Shown here piece after piece: positions 36,482-45,577 of a stretch of DNA of 64,000 bases (positions within the stretch are counted from its first letter, which is position 1; every line of letters begins with the position of its first letter). The DNA is from Planctomyces sp. SH-PL62. GTDB lineage: Bacteria; Planctomycetota; Planctomycetia; Isosphaerales; Isosphaeraceae. The translations under genes were made by a program, and so were the position numbers. The stretch is taken from positions 4,650,001 through 4,714,000 of the forward strand of contig NZ_CP011273.1 of NCBI RefSeq assembly GCF_001610895.1, in the 5' to 3' direction. The notes under the pieces were generated by a model that was not told the DNA's origin, ran no database searches, and worked only from the letters and a program-made list of their open reading frames with translations.

Positions 36482-39400
36482 TCGGCTGCCTGACGTTCGA
36501 GAGGAATGGAGGGAGAGTCGGCCTTCGCGGCCTGGCGGCGCCAGGGTCCGGGGAGAGGGATCGGCGCGGGGTCGCCTTCGCGGAGTCGATAGCCTCGGTC
36601 GGCCTCCAACTTGGCGAATCGCTCGACGCGCCCCGAAGGCCAGCGGACCTCGACCTGGTCGACCTGGTCCGAGGCTCCCAGCCCGAAGTGCAGGCGAGGA
36701 TCGGACGCGGACTGATAGCTCCCGCCGCCCGACCGCCAGCGGCGGAGGCGACGGCCCCCGGCCGTGACCGAGACCACCGCGCCGACGGCGTCGCGGTTCG
36801 ACGCGGTCCCTTCAAGTTCGAGCGTCAAGGATCGGCCTGATTCCGCCAGGTTGTGGAAATAACCGAGCGGCGACTTCTGCGCCAGCACCACGAGGTCGAC
36901 GCGGCCGTCGTTGTCGAGGTCGCATGTCGCGAGGCCGCGAGAGACGCGGGGGATGCTCCAGGGGGCCCCCGAACTCTCGGTCACGTCGACGAGGCGGCCG
37001 TCGGGGCCGCCGAGCAGGAGCATGGTGGGCATTTGGTACGGGTAGTCGGGACGGTCGTCGTTGACGTGCCCGTTGGCGGTGGCGACGTCCAGTCGGCCGT
37101 CGTTGTCGGCGTCGAGGAGGCAGATGCCGAATCCCAGCATGTATCGGCTGGGTCCCGCCAGGCCCAGGAGGCCGCCGTGATCGCCGAACGCCCCGTCCCC
37201 GAGGTTCCGGAAACAGGTCGTCGACTCGCCGTAGAAGTTGGTCACGAAAAGGTCGAGGCGGCCGTCGCCGTCGATGTCGCCGCAGGCGGTCCCCATCCCG
37301 GCCTGGAACGCTCCGCCCGCATTGCAGGCGACCCCGCTGACGAGTCCCATCTCCTCGAATTTCATGCCGCCGAGGTTGCGCCAGAGGTAGTTCGCGGTGG
37401 TGTCGTTGGCGACGAAGAGGTCGACGAGCCCGTCGTCGTCCACGTCGGCCGCGAGGACGCCGAGCCCCCGGCCCTCGACGTCGACGATTCCGGCCTCGGC
37501 GGTCACGTCGACGAATCGAGATCCGTCGTTGCGATAGAGGCGGTCGGGCAAGGCGGCGAAGGGTCGCGGCGTGCAGTAGTTGTACCGCTGGCCGGGATCG
37601 GAGAGTTCGCTGGTTTTCGCCACAGTGACCCGGGGGCAGAGCGTGGGATCGTCCGCGTCCCACACCAGATAGTGGCAGACGTAGAGGTCGAGGTCGCCGT
37701 CGTTGTCGAGGTCGGCGAAGGCGGCCGAGGTCGGCCAGTCGCGATCGCCGTCGAGGCCGAGTTCGGCGGTCGCGTCGGCGAACGTCCCGTCGCCGCGGTT
37801 CCGGTAGAGGGCGTAGGACCGCCATCGCGTCACGAAGAGGTCCGGGCGGCCGTCGTTGTCGATGTCGCCCACGGTGACGCCGTGCCCGAAGCCGCGGGCC
37901 ATGTCCGCGATCCCCGAGATGGCAGTCGCGTCCTCGAAGCTCCCGTCCCCGCGATTCCGGAACAGCCGATCCCCCTCGTAGGGTCGCGAGGGGTCCGCCG
38001 GGAAAGCCCCCCCCTGCACGACGTACACGTCCATCCAGCCGTCGCCGTCATAGTCGAGGAGCGCGACGCCGCCGGCGGTCGTCTCCGGGATCTGGCGTTT
38101 CGGCGAACGGCCATTGTCGAACTCGAACCGCAGCCCGACGGTTTCGGCGTCGTCGCGGAACAGCGGCGGGACGATGTCGGTCGTCGCCGGCTTCCTCGCG
38201 GGGTTCGCGGCCGATCCGACCGACTCGGCCTCGTCCGACGCGAGGGCCTGGGCGAGCGTGACTCCCGGCGAGGGGGACTCGCGCGAGACCGGCTCGCGCA
38301 GTCGGGCCAGCGCCTCGCGGGCGGAGGGGTCGGTCGGCACGAAGGCCGCCCGGAGGGTCCACCACCCCCGAGCCTCGAACTTCCGACCGATCGTCTCCGC
38401 GAGACCGGCCAGCTCGGTGAACCGCGCCGGCGCGATCTTTTCGTCGATCAGCAGGCGGTAGCGGTCCTTGGCGGCGTCGCAGGTCGCCTTGCGGACGCGA
38501 AGCTCGCGCGACCTCTCGACCTCGCCCGACTCCGCCGCGAGCACGGCCAGCCGATCGAGGGCCCCCGCGTCGCTGGGGGCGACCGCGATGAGCCGTTCGA
38601 GGACCGCTCGCTCCGCGGCGCCGTCCCCCTCGCGTTTCGCCAGCCAGGCCCGGACGCCCAGCGCCTTTTCGACGGTGAATCGATCGGCCCGAAGATGGGC
38701 GAGGCAGAGGCGGAACGCCTCCAGATCCTCCTCGACCCGCGCGAGTTCCAGTCGGGCTCGCCAGACGGCCTGATCCTCCGGCCTGGCCTCCAGGCAACGC
38801 TCCAGCTTGGCCTTCGCTTCCGCGAGGCGGCCGGTCTGCAAGGCCAGATCGGCCTGGGCCAGCCAGACGCGGTCGTCGCCGGGGCTCAGCGCCGCCGCTC
38901 GCTCGACCTCGTTTCGGACGGCCTCAAACAGGGTCGGCGCATTCTCCCCTTTCCAGTGGTCGACCAGATCGCCCGTCGGATCGGTCGTGTTCCGCCAGTT
39001 CTCTTCGATCAGGCCGAGGACCTCTTCGCGTCGGCCCTGCCAGAAGTAGAGCTCCGAGAGGGTCCGGCGCACCTCGTCGCGATCCGCAGGGGCGGCGGCC
39101 CCGTCGAGCATCGCCTCGAGGAGCGCCTCCGCTTCGCTGAACCGTCCCATGTCGCCGACCAGCGTCCTCGCGCGTGCCAGAGACGCCTTGCCCCACCACT
39201 CGTTGCCGGGCGAGACCCCCGCCCACGCCGCCAGGGATGCCTCGGGACGACCCACGGCGTGCTCGCAGACCCCGAGCCGATAGGCGACCTCGGGGTCGCT
39301 CGGTCGTGACGATCGAAGGCCGAGGAGCCGCTCGCGAGCCTCGGGAAATCGCTGGGCCTCCATCAAGAGTCGAGACTGCTCCAGGGATGTCGCGAACCGC

Positions 39401-39486
39401 CATTGCGCGACGGCCCACGATCCGAACCCCGAGGCCGCCAGCACCGCGACGGCCAGCCAGACGATGCGTCGCCGCCTTCGATTCAT
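36478..39486 (-). CDS. TPR and FG-GAP/VCBS protein with ASPIC/UnbV C-terminus
   Basis: This is a 1002-aa exported or membrane-anchored protein. One N-terminal helix (RIVWLAVAVLAASGFGSWAVA, about 7-27) may be a signal anchor. TPR-like helices follow (about 35-400). Then come at least seven VCBS/FG-GAP repeats with calcium-binding DxDxDG loops (LLDYDGDGWMDVYV, VGDIDNDGRPDLFV, FADLDNDGDLDLYV, AADVDDDGLVDLFV, CGDIDGDGRLDLFV), and the ASPIC/UnbV domain closes the protein (DQVDQVEVRWPSGRVERF). ATG 39486 has GAGGG 8 nt upstream. Such proteins are abundant in planctomycetes and are thought to bind carbohydrate or other ligands; none has a firmly assigned substrate. It is coupled to the downstream membrane protein. 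Confidence 0.85.
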   Translation of the reverse strand: MNRRRRRIVWLAVAVLAASGFGSWAVAQWRFATSLEQSRLLMEAQRFPEARERLLGLRSSRPSDPEVAYRLGVCEHAVGRPEASLAAWAGVSPGNEWWGKASLARARTLVGDMGRFSEAEALLEAMLDGAAAPADRDEVRRTLSELYFWQGRREEVLGLIEENWRNTTDPTGDLVDHWKGENAPTLFEAVRNEVERAAALSPGDDRVWLAQADLALQTGRLAEAKAKLERCLEARPEDQAVWRARLELARVEEDLEAFRLCLAHLRADRFTVEKALGVRAWLAKREGDGAAERAVLERLIAVAPSDAGALDRLAVLAAESGEVERSRELRVRKATCDAAKDRYRLLIDEKIAPARFTELAGLAETIGRKFEARGWWTLRAAFVPTDPSAREALARLREPVSRESPSPGVTLAQALASDEAESVGSAANPARKPATTDIVPPLFRDDAETVGLRFEFDNGRSPKRQIPETTAGGVALLDYDGDGWMDVYVVQGGAFPADPSRPYEGDRLFRNRGDGSFEDATAISGIADMARGFGHGVTVGDIDNDGRPDLFVTRWRSYALYRNRGDGTFADATAELGLDGDRDWPTSAAFADLDNDGDLDLYVCHYLVWDADDPTLCPRVTVAKTSELSDPGQRYNYCTPRPFAALPDRLYRNDGSRFVDVTAEAGIVDVEGRGLGVLAADVDDDGLVDLFVANDTTANYLWRNLGGMKFEEMGLVSGVACNAGGAFQAGMGTACGDIDGDGRLDLFVTNFYGESTTCFRNLGDGAFGDHGGLLGLAGPSRYMLGFGICLLDADNDGRLDVATANGHVNDDRPDYPYQMPTMLLLGGPDGRLVDVTESSGAPWSIPRVSRGLATCDLDNDGRVDLVVLAQKSPLGYFHNLAESGRSLTLELEGTASNRDAVGAVVSVTAGGRRLRRWRSGGGSYQSASDPRLHFGLGASDQVDQVEVRWPSGRVERFAKLEADRGYRLREGDPAPIPLPGPWRRQAAKADSPSIPLERQAAE

Positions 39487-39621
39487 GGATGCAACCCTCA
39501 ACCGCAGGATGCCGAAAGGGCTCGACGGCCCGATCCCCGGCCAGGCCGAGGCTCGGATCATCGAGCCCTGCGTCGAGGATCCCGCACGCACCCGCCGGGG
39601 CCGGACGGAATCCGAACCAGT

Positions 39622-39855
39622 TCACTCGGAGGGCGCGGGGGCCGACTCGGCGGGCTTCGGGGCGCCCTTGCCGGCCGACCTCATGTTCTTCTTGTCCATG
39701 CCCGTGTTGGCGGCCCGCATCATGTCGGCGGTCTTCTTGGTGAAGTCCTCGTTGACCTGTTCGGGCGGCGTCGAGGCGTTCGGCTGGTCTTCGCCGCAGC
39801 CTCCGGCGAAACACGCCATCGCCCCGCCCACGATCAAGAATCCGAATCGTCGCAT
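39622..39855 (-). CDS. Small lipoprotein
   Basis: This is a 77-aa lipoprotein precursor: basic MRRFGFL, a hydrophobic core and lipobox FAGGC, giving a mature Cys at about residue 20. The mature part is short, charged and Met/Lys-rich (TADMMRAANTGMDKKNMRS), ending in Pro/Ala repeats. ATG 39855 has GGAAGGGA about 6 nt upstream. It lies between a DUF1559 gene (139 nt upstream) and the ASPIC gene on the same strand. Planctomycetes often place such a small lipoprotein after a DUF1559 gene; the function is unknown. Confidence 0.7.
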   Translation of the reverse strand: MRRFGFLIVGGAMACFAGGCGEDQPNASTPPEQVNEDFTKKTADMMRAANTGMDKKNMRSAGKGAPKPAESAPAPSE

Positions 39856-39994
39856 GCCATCCCTTCCTTTCCGTCTCGAGACGCATTCCGGGCTCGTCGA
39901 GGATCGCCCGAGGATGATCGCCATGCCCGCGTTCCCCAGGCCGCCGCCCGAACGGCGAGCGGCCCGGGACCGGGCGTTTCAGATTTTCGTCACA

Positions 39995-41101
39995 TCAAAA
40001 TGCGTCGGAGCTGATAATCTCGCCCTGGTTGCGGGTGCCGACCCCCCACCAGATCTGCGGGGCGATGGAATCCTTCACGAACTTGACGGAGCCGTCGACC
40101 ATCGCGACGTTCACCCCGCCCGGGTGGTTGCTCGTGGCCGTGATCGCGTCGTTGAACCCGCCGGGGGCGCCGCCCCAGGAGTTGGCAGCGACGCACGACA
40201 GCGTGTTCGGCGTCATCAGGTGGCCGTAGGCGTTGAAATGGAGGGTGCCGGCGTGACTGCCGTTCCAGCAGGCCCCCGACCACTGGGTGGGGTTGGTCGG
40301 CGCGGTGGTGGACGGCATGGCCTTGCAGGCGTTGTAGAACGCCAGGGCGTCCGCCGCGCCGGTCGCCGTGTCCCAGCCGAGGCTAGCGGTCGACTGGAAC
40401 GAGACGCGCTTGCCGTTGCTCGAGCCCGGGAGGGCCCCGCCCACATACCCCGCCAGGCCGATCAGCTTCTCACTGACCAGGGCGGTGTTGCTCGTCCCGT
40501 CGGTGAAGCCCTCGAACCCGACCGTCCCCATGTTCGCCGTGGTGACGGCGTTCGTGTAGCCGGGACGGTCGCCCGGATCGCCTCGGAAGGGGACGAAGGC
40601 GCCGCTCCACGACGCCATCGAGCACGGACCGCCGAAGTTGGCGTGATAGTTGGTCCAGGTCGACGAGATCCAGCCGCCCGCCTTGAGGCTCTCCGACGGG
40701 CAGACGAAGCCATTGACCTTCGTCGTGCTGAGGGTATTGACGTTCGGGCCGGCGTACGCCCCGAAGGAGAAATTCGCGGAGTTGTAGAGCGCCTGCTGCT
40801 CCATGAACCCCAGGAGGTGGACCATCCAGCCGAGCGGCCAGGGGCCTCCATCCTCGCTCGGGCCGTTGGGCGCGGTCCCGAAGTTGCCGAAGAGCGGCGG
40901 CAGGGCGTTCGTGGCCGAGTGGTAGTTGTGGGTCGCCAGCCCGAGTTGTTTCAGGTTGTTCACGCACTGCGACCGGCGGGCCGCCTCACGCGCCGACTGG
41001 ACGGCCGGCAGCAGGAGCGCGATCAACACGGCGATGATGGCGATGACCACCAAGAGCTCGATCAGCGTGAAGGCGCGATGACGCAGGGATCTTGTTCTCA
41101 T
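39995..41101 (-). CDS. DUF1559 domain prepilin-like protein
   Basis: The 368-aa protein starts with a type IV pilin/type II pseudopilin leader: basic residues, then [23 protein letters not shown], cleaved before Phe with Glu at mature position 5. The rest is DUF1559, including the helix [35 protein letters not shown], and the terminal signature [17 protein letters not shown]. Planctomycetes encode dozens of these; they are presumed pilin-like or surface components assembled by the type II/IV machinery. ATG 41101 has GAGGGG about 8 nt upstream. It is probably the first gene of a unit with the downstream small lipoprotein. Confidence 0.92.
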   Translation of the reverse strand: MRTRSLRHRAFTLIELLVVIAIIAVLIALLLPAVQSAREAARRSQCVNNLKQLGLATHNYHSATNALPPLFGNFGTAPNGPSEDGGPWPLGWMVHLLGFMEQQALYNSANFSFGAYAGPNVNTLSTTKVNGFVCPSESLKAGGWISSTWTNYHANFGGPCSMASWSGAFVPFRGDPGDRPGYTNAVTTANMGTVGFEGFTDGTSNTALVSEKLIGLAGYVGGALPGSSNGKRVSFQSTASLGWDTATGAADALAFYNACKAMPSTTAPTNPTQWSGACWNGSHAGTLHFNAYGHLMTPNTLSCVAANSWGGAPGGFNDAITATSNHPGGVNVAMVDGSVKFVKDSIAPQIWWGVGTRNQGEIISSDAF

Positions 41102-41519
41102 TGAGACACCCCCTCGTCCGCAGGGTTCCTGCAGCGAGTAATCGAAAATGACGGGGAAGAAGCACGACCGAGACAGGTGACAGGTGGACCGAAATGCAAC
41201 GGACCGAGGCCGACCCCGACTGCGAATTGGGCGAGAGCCCATCGCGAATCCGGGGCGCCCCCTCGACGGTATGGGCCGATCGAGCACGACCTCTGCGGCA
41301 GGTGTTCTATTCAGTTCGCCGGTTCAGACCGACACATCCGTCGAAGGGATTCCGATGCGGCCCCGAGCATAGACACGTCCCCGAAGAATCGGCAAGACAA
41401 TTCAGTCGCATCCAGGAATTTTACTTTGTCCTAATTCATTAACATGACGCCCTTTGCGCCCGATCGACGCCAGCCGAACACGCATGTTCGCATCAATCAG
41501 AACAAGCCTATTTCGTCCT

Positions 41520-41663
41520 CTCTCGGCCCTAATTTCAGCCCGACCAAGGTCGGAGTGTTCGACTCCGAGAGGAGCTTGGGGTGCTTCCCCTTCCCGCCTT
41601 GGAAGGGTGAGCGTGCCTGGCCGCGATCGCGGGCAGGTCGCCCTTCGGGCCGATCGCGATCGG
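41520..41663. repeat. Cluster of nested hairpins and palindromes
   Basis: Within 144 nt there are: CTCTCGG/CCGAGAG (41520-41526 and 41565-41571) enclosing two mutually exclusive hairpins, CCGACC/GGTCGG (41540-41553) and TCGGAGT/ACTCCGA (41550-41568); then CCCTTCC/GGAAGGG (41588-41607); a 12-nt palindrome CCGCGATCGCGG (41621-41632) with flanking complementary arms; GCCC-TTC-GGGC (41640-41650); and the 14-nt palindrome CCGATCGCGATCGG (41650-41663). It may be a structured RNA, an attenuator-like leader, or a copy of a genomic intergenic repeat family. Confidence 0.55.
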
Positions 41664-41714
41664 TCCCCGCCCGCTCTCCTGTTCTTAAATTCCTGCAAGA
41701 CGCCAAGATATCGA

Positions 41715-41743
41715 TTGGAGGAATCGGCCTTCTCTGTTAAACT
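41715..41743 (+). promoter_or_regulatory. Weak sigma70-like promoter candidate for the DUF1592 operon
   Basis: TTGGAG (41715-41720) and TAAACT (41738-41743) are 17 nt apart and match 7 of 12 consensus positions. They lie in a locally AT-rich stretch 68 nt upstream of ATG 41811. If real, the hairpin block at 41520-41663 would not be in this transcript. Confidence 0.3.
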
Positions 41744-41810
41744 TTAGTGCAACCTCAGATGATCATGCGCCCGCACGCCCGCCTCGACGCCCCGCCCGTT
41801 CGGAGAAGCC

Positions 41811-44144
41811 ATGATGCTTACGACTAGGATGTCGCGAATCCTGGCCGCCGCCCTCGCCTACACCCTCGCGATCATGCCGGCCCGGGCCCAGGATCCCGCC
41901 GAGGCGCCTCCCGAGCCCATCCAGGCCCTGTTCACGAAATACTGCCTCTCGTGCCACCAGGGGGAGAAGTCCGAGGGGGGCGTCGATCTCGTCAAGCTCA
42001 TGGCGAAGGGTCCTCCGGCGTCGAATCGCAAGCCCTGGAACCGGGTGAAAGAGAACGTCGAAGGGGGCACGATGCCGCCGGAAGACCATCCCCAGCCGCC
42101 CGAGGATCTGGTGAACGCCCTGGCGTCGTGGGTCGACGCCGAGATGAAGAAGCTCGATTGCGGCGTGGCGGTCGATCCCGGGCGGGTGACCATTCGACGG
42201 CTCAACCGGGCCGAGTACAACAACACGATCCGCGACCTGACGGGGGTCGATTTCGAGCCCGCCGAGGATTTCCCCTCGGACGACGTCGGCTACGGATTCG
42301 ACAACATCGGCGACGTCCTCAGCCTTCCGCCGATCCTGATGGAGAAATACCTGGCTGCGGCCGAGACCATCGCGGCGCGGGCGATCGTCGCCGGGGGGGC
42401 TTCGACCCTTCCGACGAAGACCTACGAGGGTCCCGACCTGGACGACTCCGGCGGGGTCTCCGCCCAGGACGACGGCCGCCTGCTGGGGACCAACGGCGAG
42501 ATCGTCGTGGCCCACGCGTTCCCCAGAGACGCTTCCTACGTCGTCCGCGTCCGCGCCTTCGCCCAGCAGGCCGGCGACGCGCCCGCCCGGATGGCGGTCA
42601 AGATCGACGGCAAGCCGCTCCGCAGCTTCGACGTGAAGGCCGTCGAAGGGCAGCCGGGGACGTATGAGGTGGAGCAGAAGCTGCGGGGCGGACGAAGGCG
42701 GATCGCCGCGGAATTCCTGAACGACTACTGGGAGCCCGGGAATCCCGACCCGGCCAAACGCGACCGCAACCTGATCGTCCAGAGCATCGAGATCGAGGGC
42801 CCGCAAGACGTCGCCGGCGCCCCGCTCCCCCCCAGCCACAAGCTGGTCGTCTTCCGAACCCCGACGAAGCCCGAGGAATTCTTCGACGCCACCACCGAGG
42901 TCCTGGAGCGCTTCCTCAGGAGGGCCTATCGCCGTCCCGTCACCGGCGGCGAGGTCGCCAAGCTGGTCAGGCTGGCCGAGCTGGCCCGCGAGAACGGCGA
43001 GAGCTACGAGCAGGGAATCCAACTCGCCGTGCAGGCGGTCCTGGCGTCTCCCCAGTTCCTGTTCCGGGTCGAGCTCTACCGCCCGAAGCGGGACGCCAAG
43101 GGGAAGCCGATCGCCTCGCCCGGCGGGACGCCTCTGAACGACTTCGAGGTCGCCTCGCGGCTCTCCTACTTCCTCTGGAGCAGCATGCCGGACGACGAGC
43201 TGTCCAAGCTCGCCCTGGACGGGAAGCTGCACGACGAGGCCGTCCTTGAGGAGCAGGTGCGGCGGATGATCCGCGACCCGAAGTCGCAGGCGTTCGTGGA
43301 GAACTTCGCCGGCCAGTGGTTGCAGCTCCGCAACCTGAAGTCCGTGAATCCCGACCCCGAACAGTTCAAGACCTTCGACGAGCCGCTCCGCGAGGCCATG
43401 CAGAAGGAGAGCGAGCTGTTCTTCGCCTCGGTCCTCCGCGACGGCCGGAGCCTCCTCGACTTCATCGACTGCGACTACACCTTCCTGAACGAGCGACTCG
43501 CTGACCACTACGGCGTGCCGGGCGTCAAGGGCCCGGAGTTCCGCAAGGTCAAGCTTGAGGGAGGCGAGCGCGGCGGGCTCATCACCCAGGCCAGCGTGCT
43601 GACCGTGACGTCCAACCCCTCGCGGACCTCGCCGGTCAAGCGGGGCAAATGGGTGCTGGAACAGATCCTCGGCACGCCCCCCCCGCCCGCCCCGCCCGAG
43701 GTGCCGCAGCTCGCCGACGACTCCAACGGGCCGCTCGTCGGCACGCTCCGACAGCGGATGGAGCAGCACCGCTCGAACCCGAGCTGCGCCTCGTGCCACG
43801 CGCGACTGGACCCGCCGGGCTTCGGGCTGGAGAATTACGACGCCGTGGGCGCCTGGCGCGACAAGGACGGCGGCCTGCCGATCGACGCCTCCGCCCAGCT
43901 CCCCTCCGGCGAGTCCTTCCAGGGACCGGCCGAGTTGAAGAAGATCCTCAAGGGCCGAAAGGCCGAGTTCGTCCGCTGCCTGGGCGAGAAGATGCTCACC
44001 TACGCGCTAGGTCGGGGGCTCGAAGATCCCGACGCCTGCACCGTCGAAGACCTCGTCAAGACCGTCTCCGCCGACCAGTACCGGCTCTCCCGCATGGTGC
44101 TGGAAATCGTGAAGAGCGACCCTTTCCTGAAGCGAGGGGGCTGA
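41811..44144 (+). CDS. DUF1592 domain protein with cytochrome c motifs (DUF1587/1592/1588/1585/1595)
   Basis: This exported 777-aa protein has the full planctomycete multi-domain order. After the signal peptide (ILAAALAYTLAIMPARAQ) come a PSCyt domain with CLSCH (about residue 45), DUF1587 (RRLNRAEYNNTIRDLTG, about 128-144), a beta-sandwich carbohydrate-binding-like region, DUF1595 (FLRRAYRRPVTGGE), DUF1592 (FEVASRLSYFLWSSMPDDEL), DUF1588 with CASCHARLDPPGFGLENYD (about 660) and DUF1585 (LGEKMLTYALGRGLE). Two CxxCH haem motifs suggest electron transfer. GGAG lies 6-9 nt before the tandem ATGs at 41811/41814. The DUF1552 gene follows after 55 nt, the usual partner. Confidence 0.92.
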   Translation: MMLTTRMSRILAAALAYTLAIMPARAQDPAEAPPEPIQALFTKYCLSCHQGEKSEGGVDLVKLMAKGPPASNRKPWNRVKENVEGGTMPPEDHPQPPEDLVNALASWVDAEMKKLDCGVAVDPGRVTIRRLNRAEYNNTIRDLTGVDFEPAEDFPSDDVGYGFDNIGDVLSLPPILMEKYLAAAETIAARAIVAGGASTLPTKTYEGPDLDDSGGVSAQDDGRLLGTNGEIVVAHAFPRDASYVVRVRAFAQQAGDAPARMAVKIDGKPLRSFDVKAVEGQPGTYEVEQKLRGGRRRIAAEFLNDYWEPGNPDPAKRDRNLIVQSIEIEGPQDVAGAPLPPSHKLVVFRTPTKPEEFFDATTEVLERFLRRAYRRPVTGGEVAKLVRLAELARENGESYEQGIQLAVQAVLASPQFLFRVELYRPKRDAKGKPIASPGGTPLNDFEVASRLSYFLWSSMPDDELSKLALDGKLHDEAVLEEQVRRMIRDPKSQAFVENFAGQWLQLRNLKSVNPDPEQFKTFDEPLREAMQKESELFFASVLRDGRSLLDFIDCDYTFLNERLADHYGVPGVKGPEFRKVKLEGGERGGLITQASVLTVTSNPSRTSPVKRGKWVLEQILGTPPPPAPPEVPQLADDSNGPLVGTLRQRMEQHRSNPSCASCHARLDPPGFGLENYDAVGAWRDKDGGLPIDASAQLPSGESFQGPAELKKILKGRKAEFVRCLGEKMLTYALGRGLEDPDACTVEDLVKTVSADQYRLSRMVLEIVKSDPFLKRGG

Positions 44145-44199
44145 GCGGGCCGGACGGGCCCGCGATTCTCCCACGCTTCGGCAATGAAGGAGCCGAGAT

Positions 44200-45540
44200 A
44201 TGAGCCGATCCAAGATTACCAGGCGAGCCGTCCTCCGAGGCGCCGGCGCGGCCGTCGCCCTGCCGTGGATGGAAGCCATGGCGAGCGCTGCCGACCTGGC
44301 CGGCTCCACCCCGGCCGGTCCCCGCCGCATGGCCTTCTTCTACGTCCCCAACGGCGTCCATATGAAGGACTGGAAGCCCGAGGGGGACGGGCGCGACTAC
44401 ACCCTTCCCTGGATCCTCGAGCCCCTGAACCCGCTGAAGGACGACACCCTGGTCCTCACCGGGCTGGCCCAGCACAACGCCAAGGCCCTCGGCGACGGCC
44501 CCGGCGACCACGCCCGGTCGCTCTCGTGCTTCCTCACGGGGGTCCATCCGGTCAAGACGGACGGGGCCAACATCAAGGCCGGCGTCTCGGTCGACCAGGT
44601 GGCCGCGCAGCAGATCGGCTCGGCCACGCGGCTCCCCTCGCTGGAGTTGGGCGTCGAGCGCGGCGGCCAGTCGGGCAACTGCGACTCGGGCTACAGCTGC
44701 GCCTACTCCTCGAACATCTCCTGGCGGTCGCCGACCACCCCGACCTCCAAGGAGATCAACCCCCGCCTGGTCTTCGACCGCCTGTTCGGCGGCCGGGGCA
44801 AGACCGGCTCCGAGGCCGACCGCCGCAAGCGGAGCCTCTACGAGCGCAGCCTCCTCGACTTCGTCCTCGAAGACGCCCAGGCGCTTCGCAACCGCATCGG
44901 CGTGAACGACCGTCGCAAGCTCGACGAGTACCTGACCGCCGTCCGCGAGGTCGAGCAGCGGATCGCTCGCGCCGACGCCTCCGACGACAAGGGCTTCGAC
45001 GTCGGCTCCGCCCGTCCGGCCGGCGTGCCCAAGGATTACGCCGAGCACGTCCGGCTGATGTTCGACCTCATCGTCCTGGCCTTCCAGACCGACTCGACGC
45101 GGATCTGCACCTTCATGTACGCCAACGAGGGGAGCAGCCGGCCCTACCCGTTCCTGGAGATCCCCGAAGGACACCACGATCTCTCGCACCACGGCAACGA
45201 CCCGAAGAAGCACGAGAAGATCCGCAAGATCAACCGCTTCCACATCGAAGAGTTCGCCCGGATGCTCCAGCGGCTCAAGGAGACTCGCGAGGGGGACCGG
45301 TCGATCCTCGACAACTCGATGATCGTCTACGGCAGCGGCATCTCCGACGGCGACCGTCACAATCACGACGACCTGCCCGTGCTCATGGTCGGGAAGGGGG
45401 GCGGAACGATCGAGACCGGCCGCCACGTCGTCTACCCCTCGCAGCCGCTGAACAACCTCTACCTGTCGATGCTCGACCGGATGGACGTCCCCTGCGAGCG
45501 CCTCGGCGACAGCACGGGACGCCTGGAGCGGCTCGCCTGA
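44200..45540 (+). CDS. DUF1552 domain protein, Tat-exported
   Basis: The 446-aa protein begins with a twin-arginine signal (TRRAVLRGAGAAVALPWME) and continues with DUF1552 motifs: MAFFYVPNGVHMKDW, GDHARSLSCFLTGVHP and SGISDGDRHNHDDLPVLMVG. DUF1552 is sequence-related to the sulfatase-like DUF1501 group and nearly always accompanies DUF1592 proteins; the pair's reaction is unknown. ATG 44200 has AAGGAG at 44187-44192. Tat export suggests that it folds, perhaps with a cofactor, before export. It is convergent with the MutS-like gene and no clear terminator separates them. Confidence 0.92.
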   Translation: MSRSKITRRAVLRGAGAAVALPWMEAMASAADLAGSTPAGPRRMAFFYVPNGVHMKDWKPEGDGRDYTLPWILEPLNPLKDDTLVLTGLAQHNAKALGDGPGDHARSLSCFLTGVHPVKTDGANIKAGVSVDQVAAQQIGSATRLPSLELGVERGGQSGNCDSGYSCAYSSNISWRSPTTPTSKEINPRLVFDRLFGGRGKTGSEADRRKRSLYERSLLDFVLEDAQALRNRIGVNDRRKLDEYLTAVREVEQRIARADASDDKGFDVGSARPAGVPKDYAEHVRLMFDLIVLAFQTDSTRICTFMYANEGSSRPYPFLEIPEGHHDLSHHGNDPKKHEKIRKINRFHIEEFARMLQRLKETREGDRSILDNSMIVYGSGISDGDRHNHDDLPVLMVGKGGGTIETGRHVVYPSQPLNNLYLSMLDRMDVPCERLGDSTGRLERLA

Positions 45541-45577
45541 TCGGTGAATCGCGAGGCCGTCGGGGCGGGAGCGTCGA

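Larger units (their letters stand above)
41102..41810. other. 709-nt divergent intergenic region with a hairpin-rich block
   Basis: The proximal half (41102-41515) contains a tandem ACAGGTG repeat and an AT-rich patch near 41405-41450, but no clear gene. The distal half (about 41520-41665) is packed with inverted repeats, listed separately. Overlapping short + strand frames exist, but none has a ribosome site or recognisable protein. Confidence 0.5.

Noticed and set aside
41172-41186. Tandem ACAGGTG repeat as an operator or insertion scar
   Set aside because: Only two short copies, no associated element or recognised binding motif.
41177-41747. Several overlapping small + strand frames in the 709-nt intergenic region
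   Set aside because: No ribosome-binding sites and no recognisable protein; the palindromes explain much of the sequence better.
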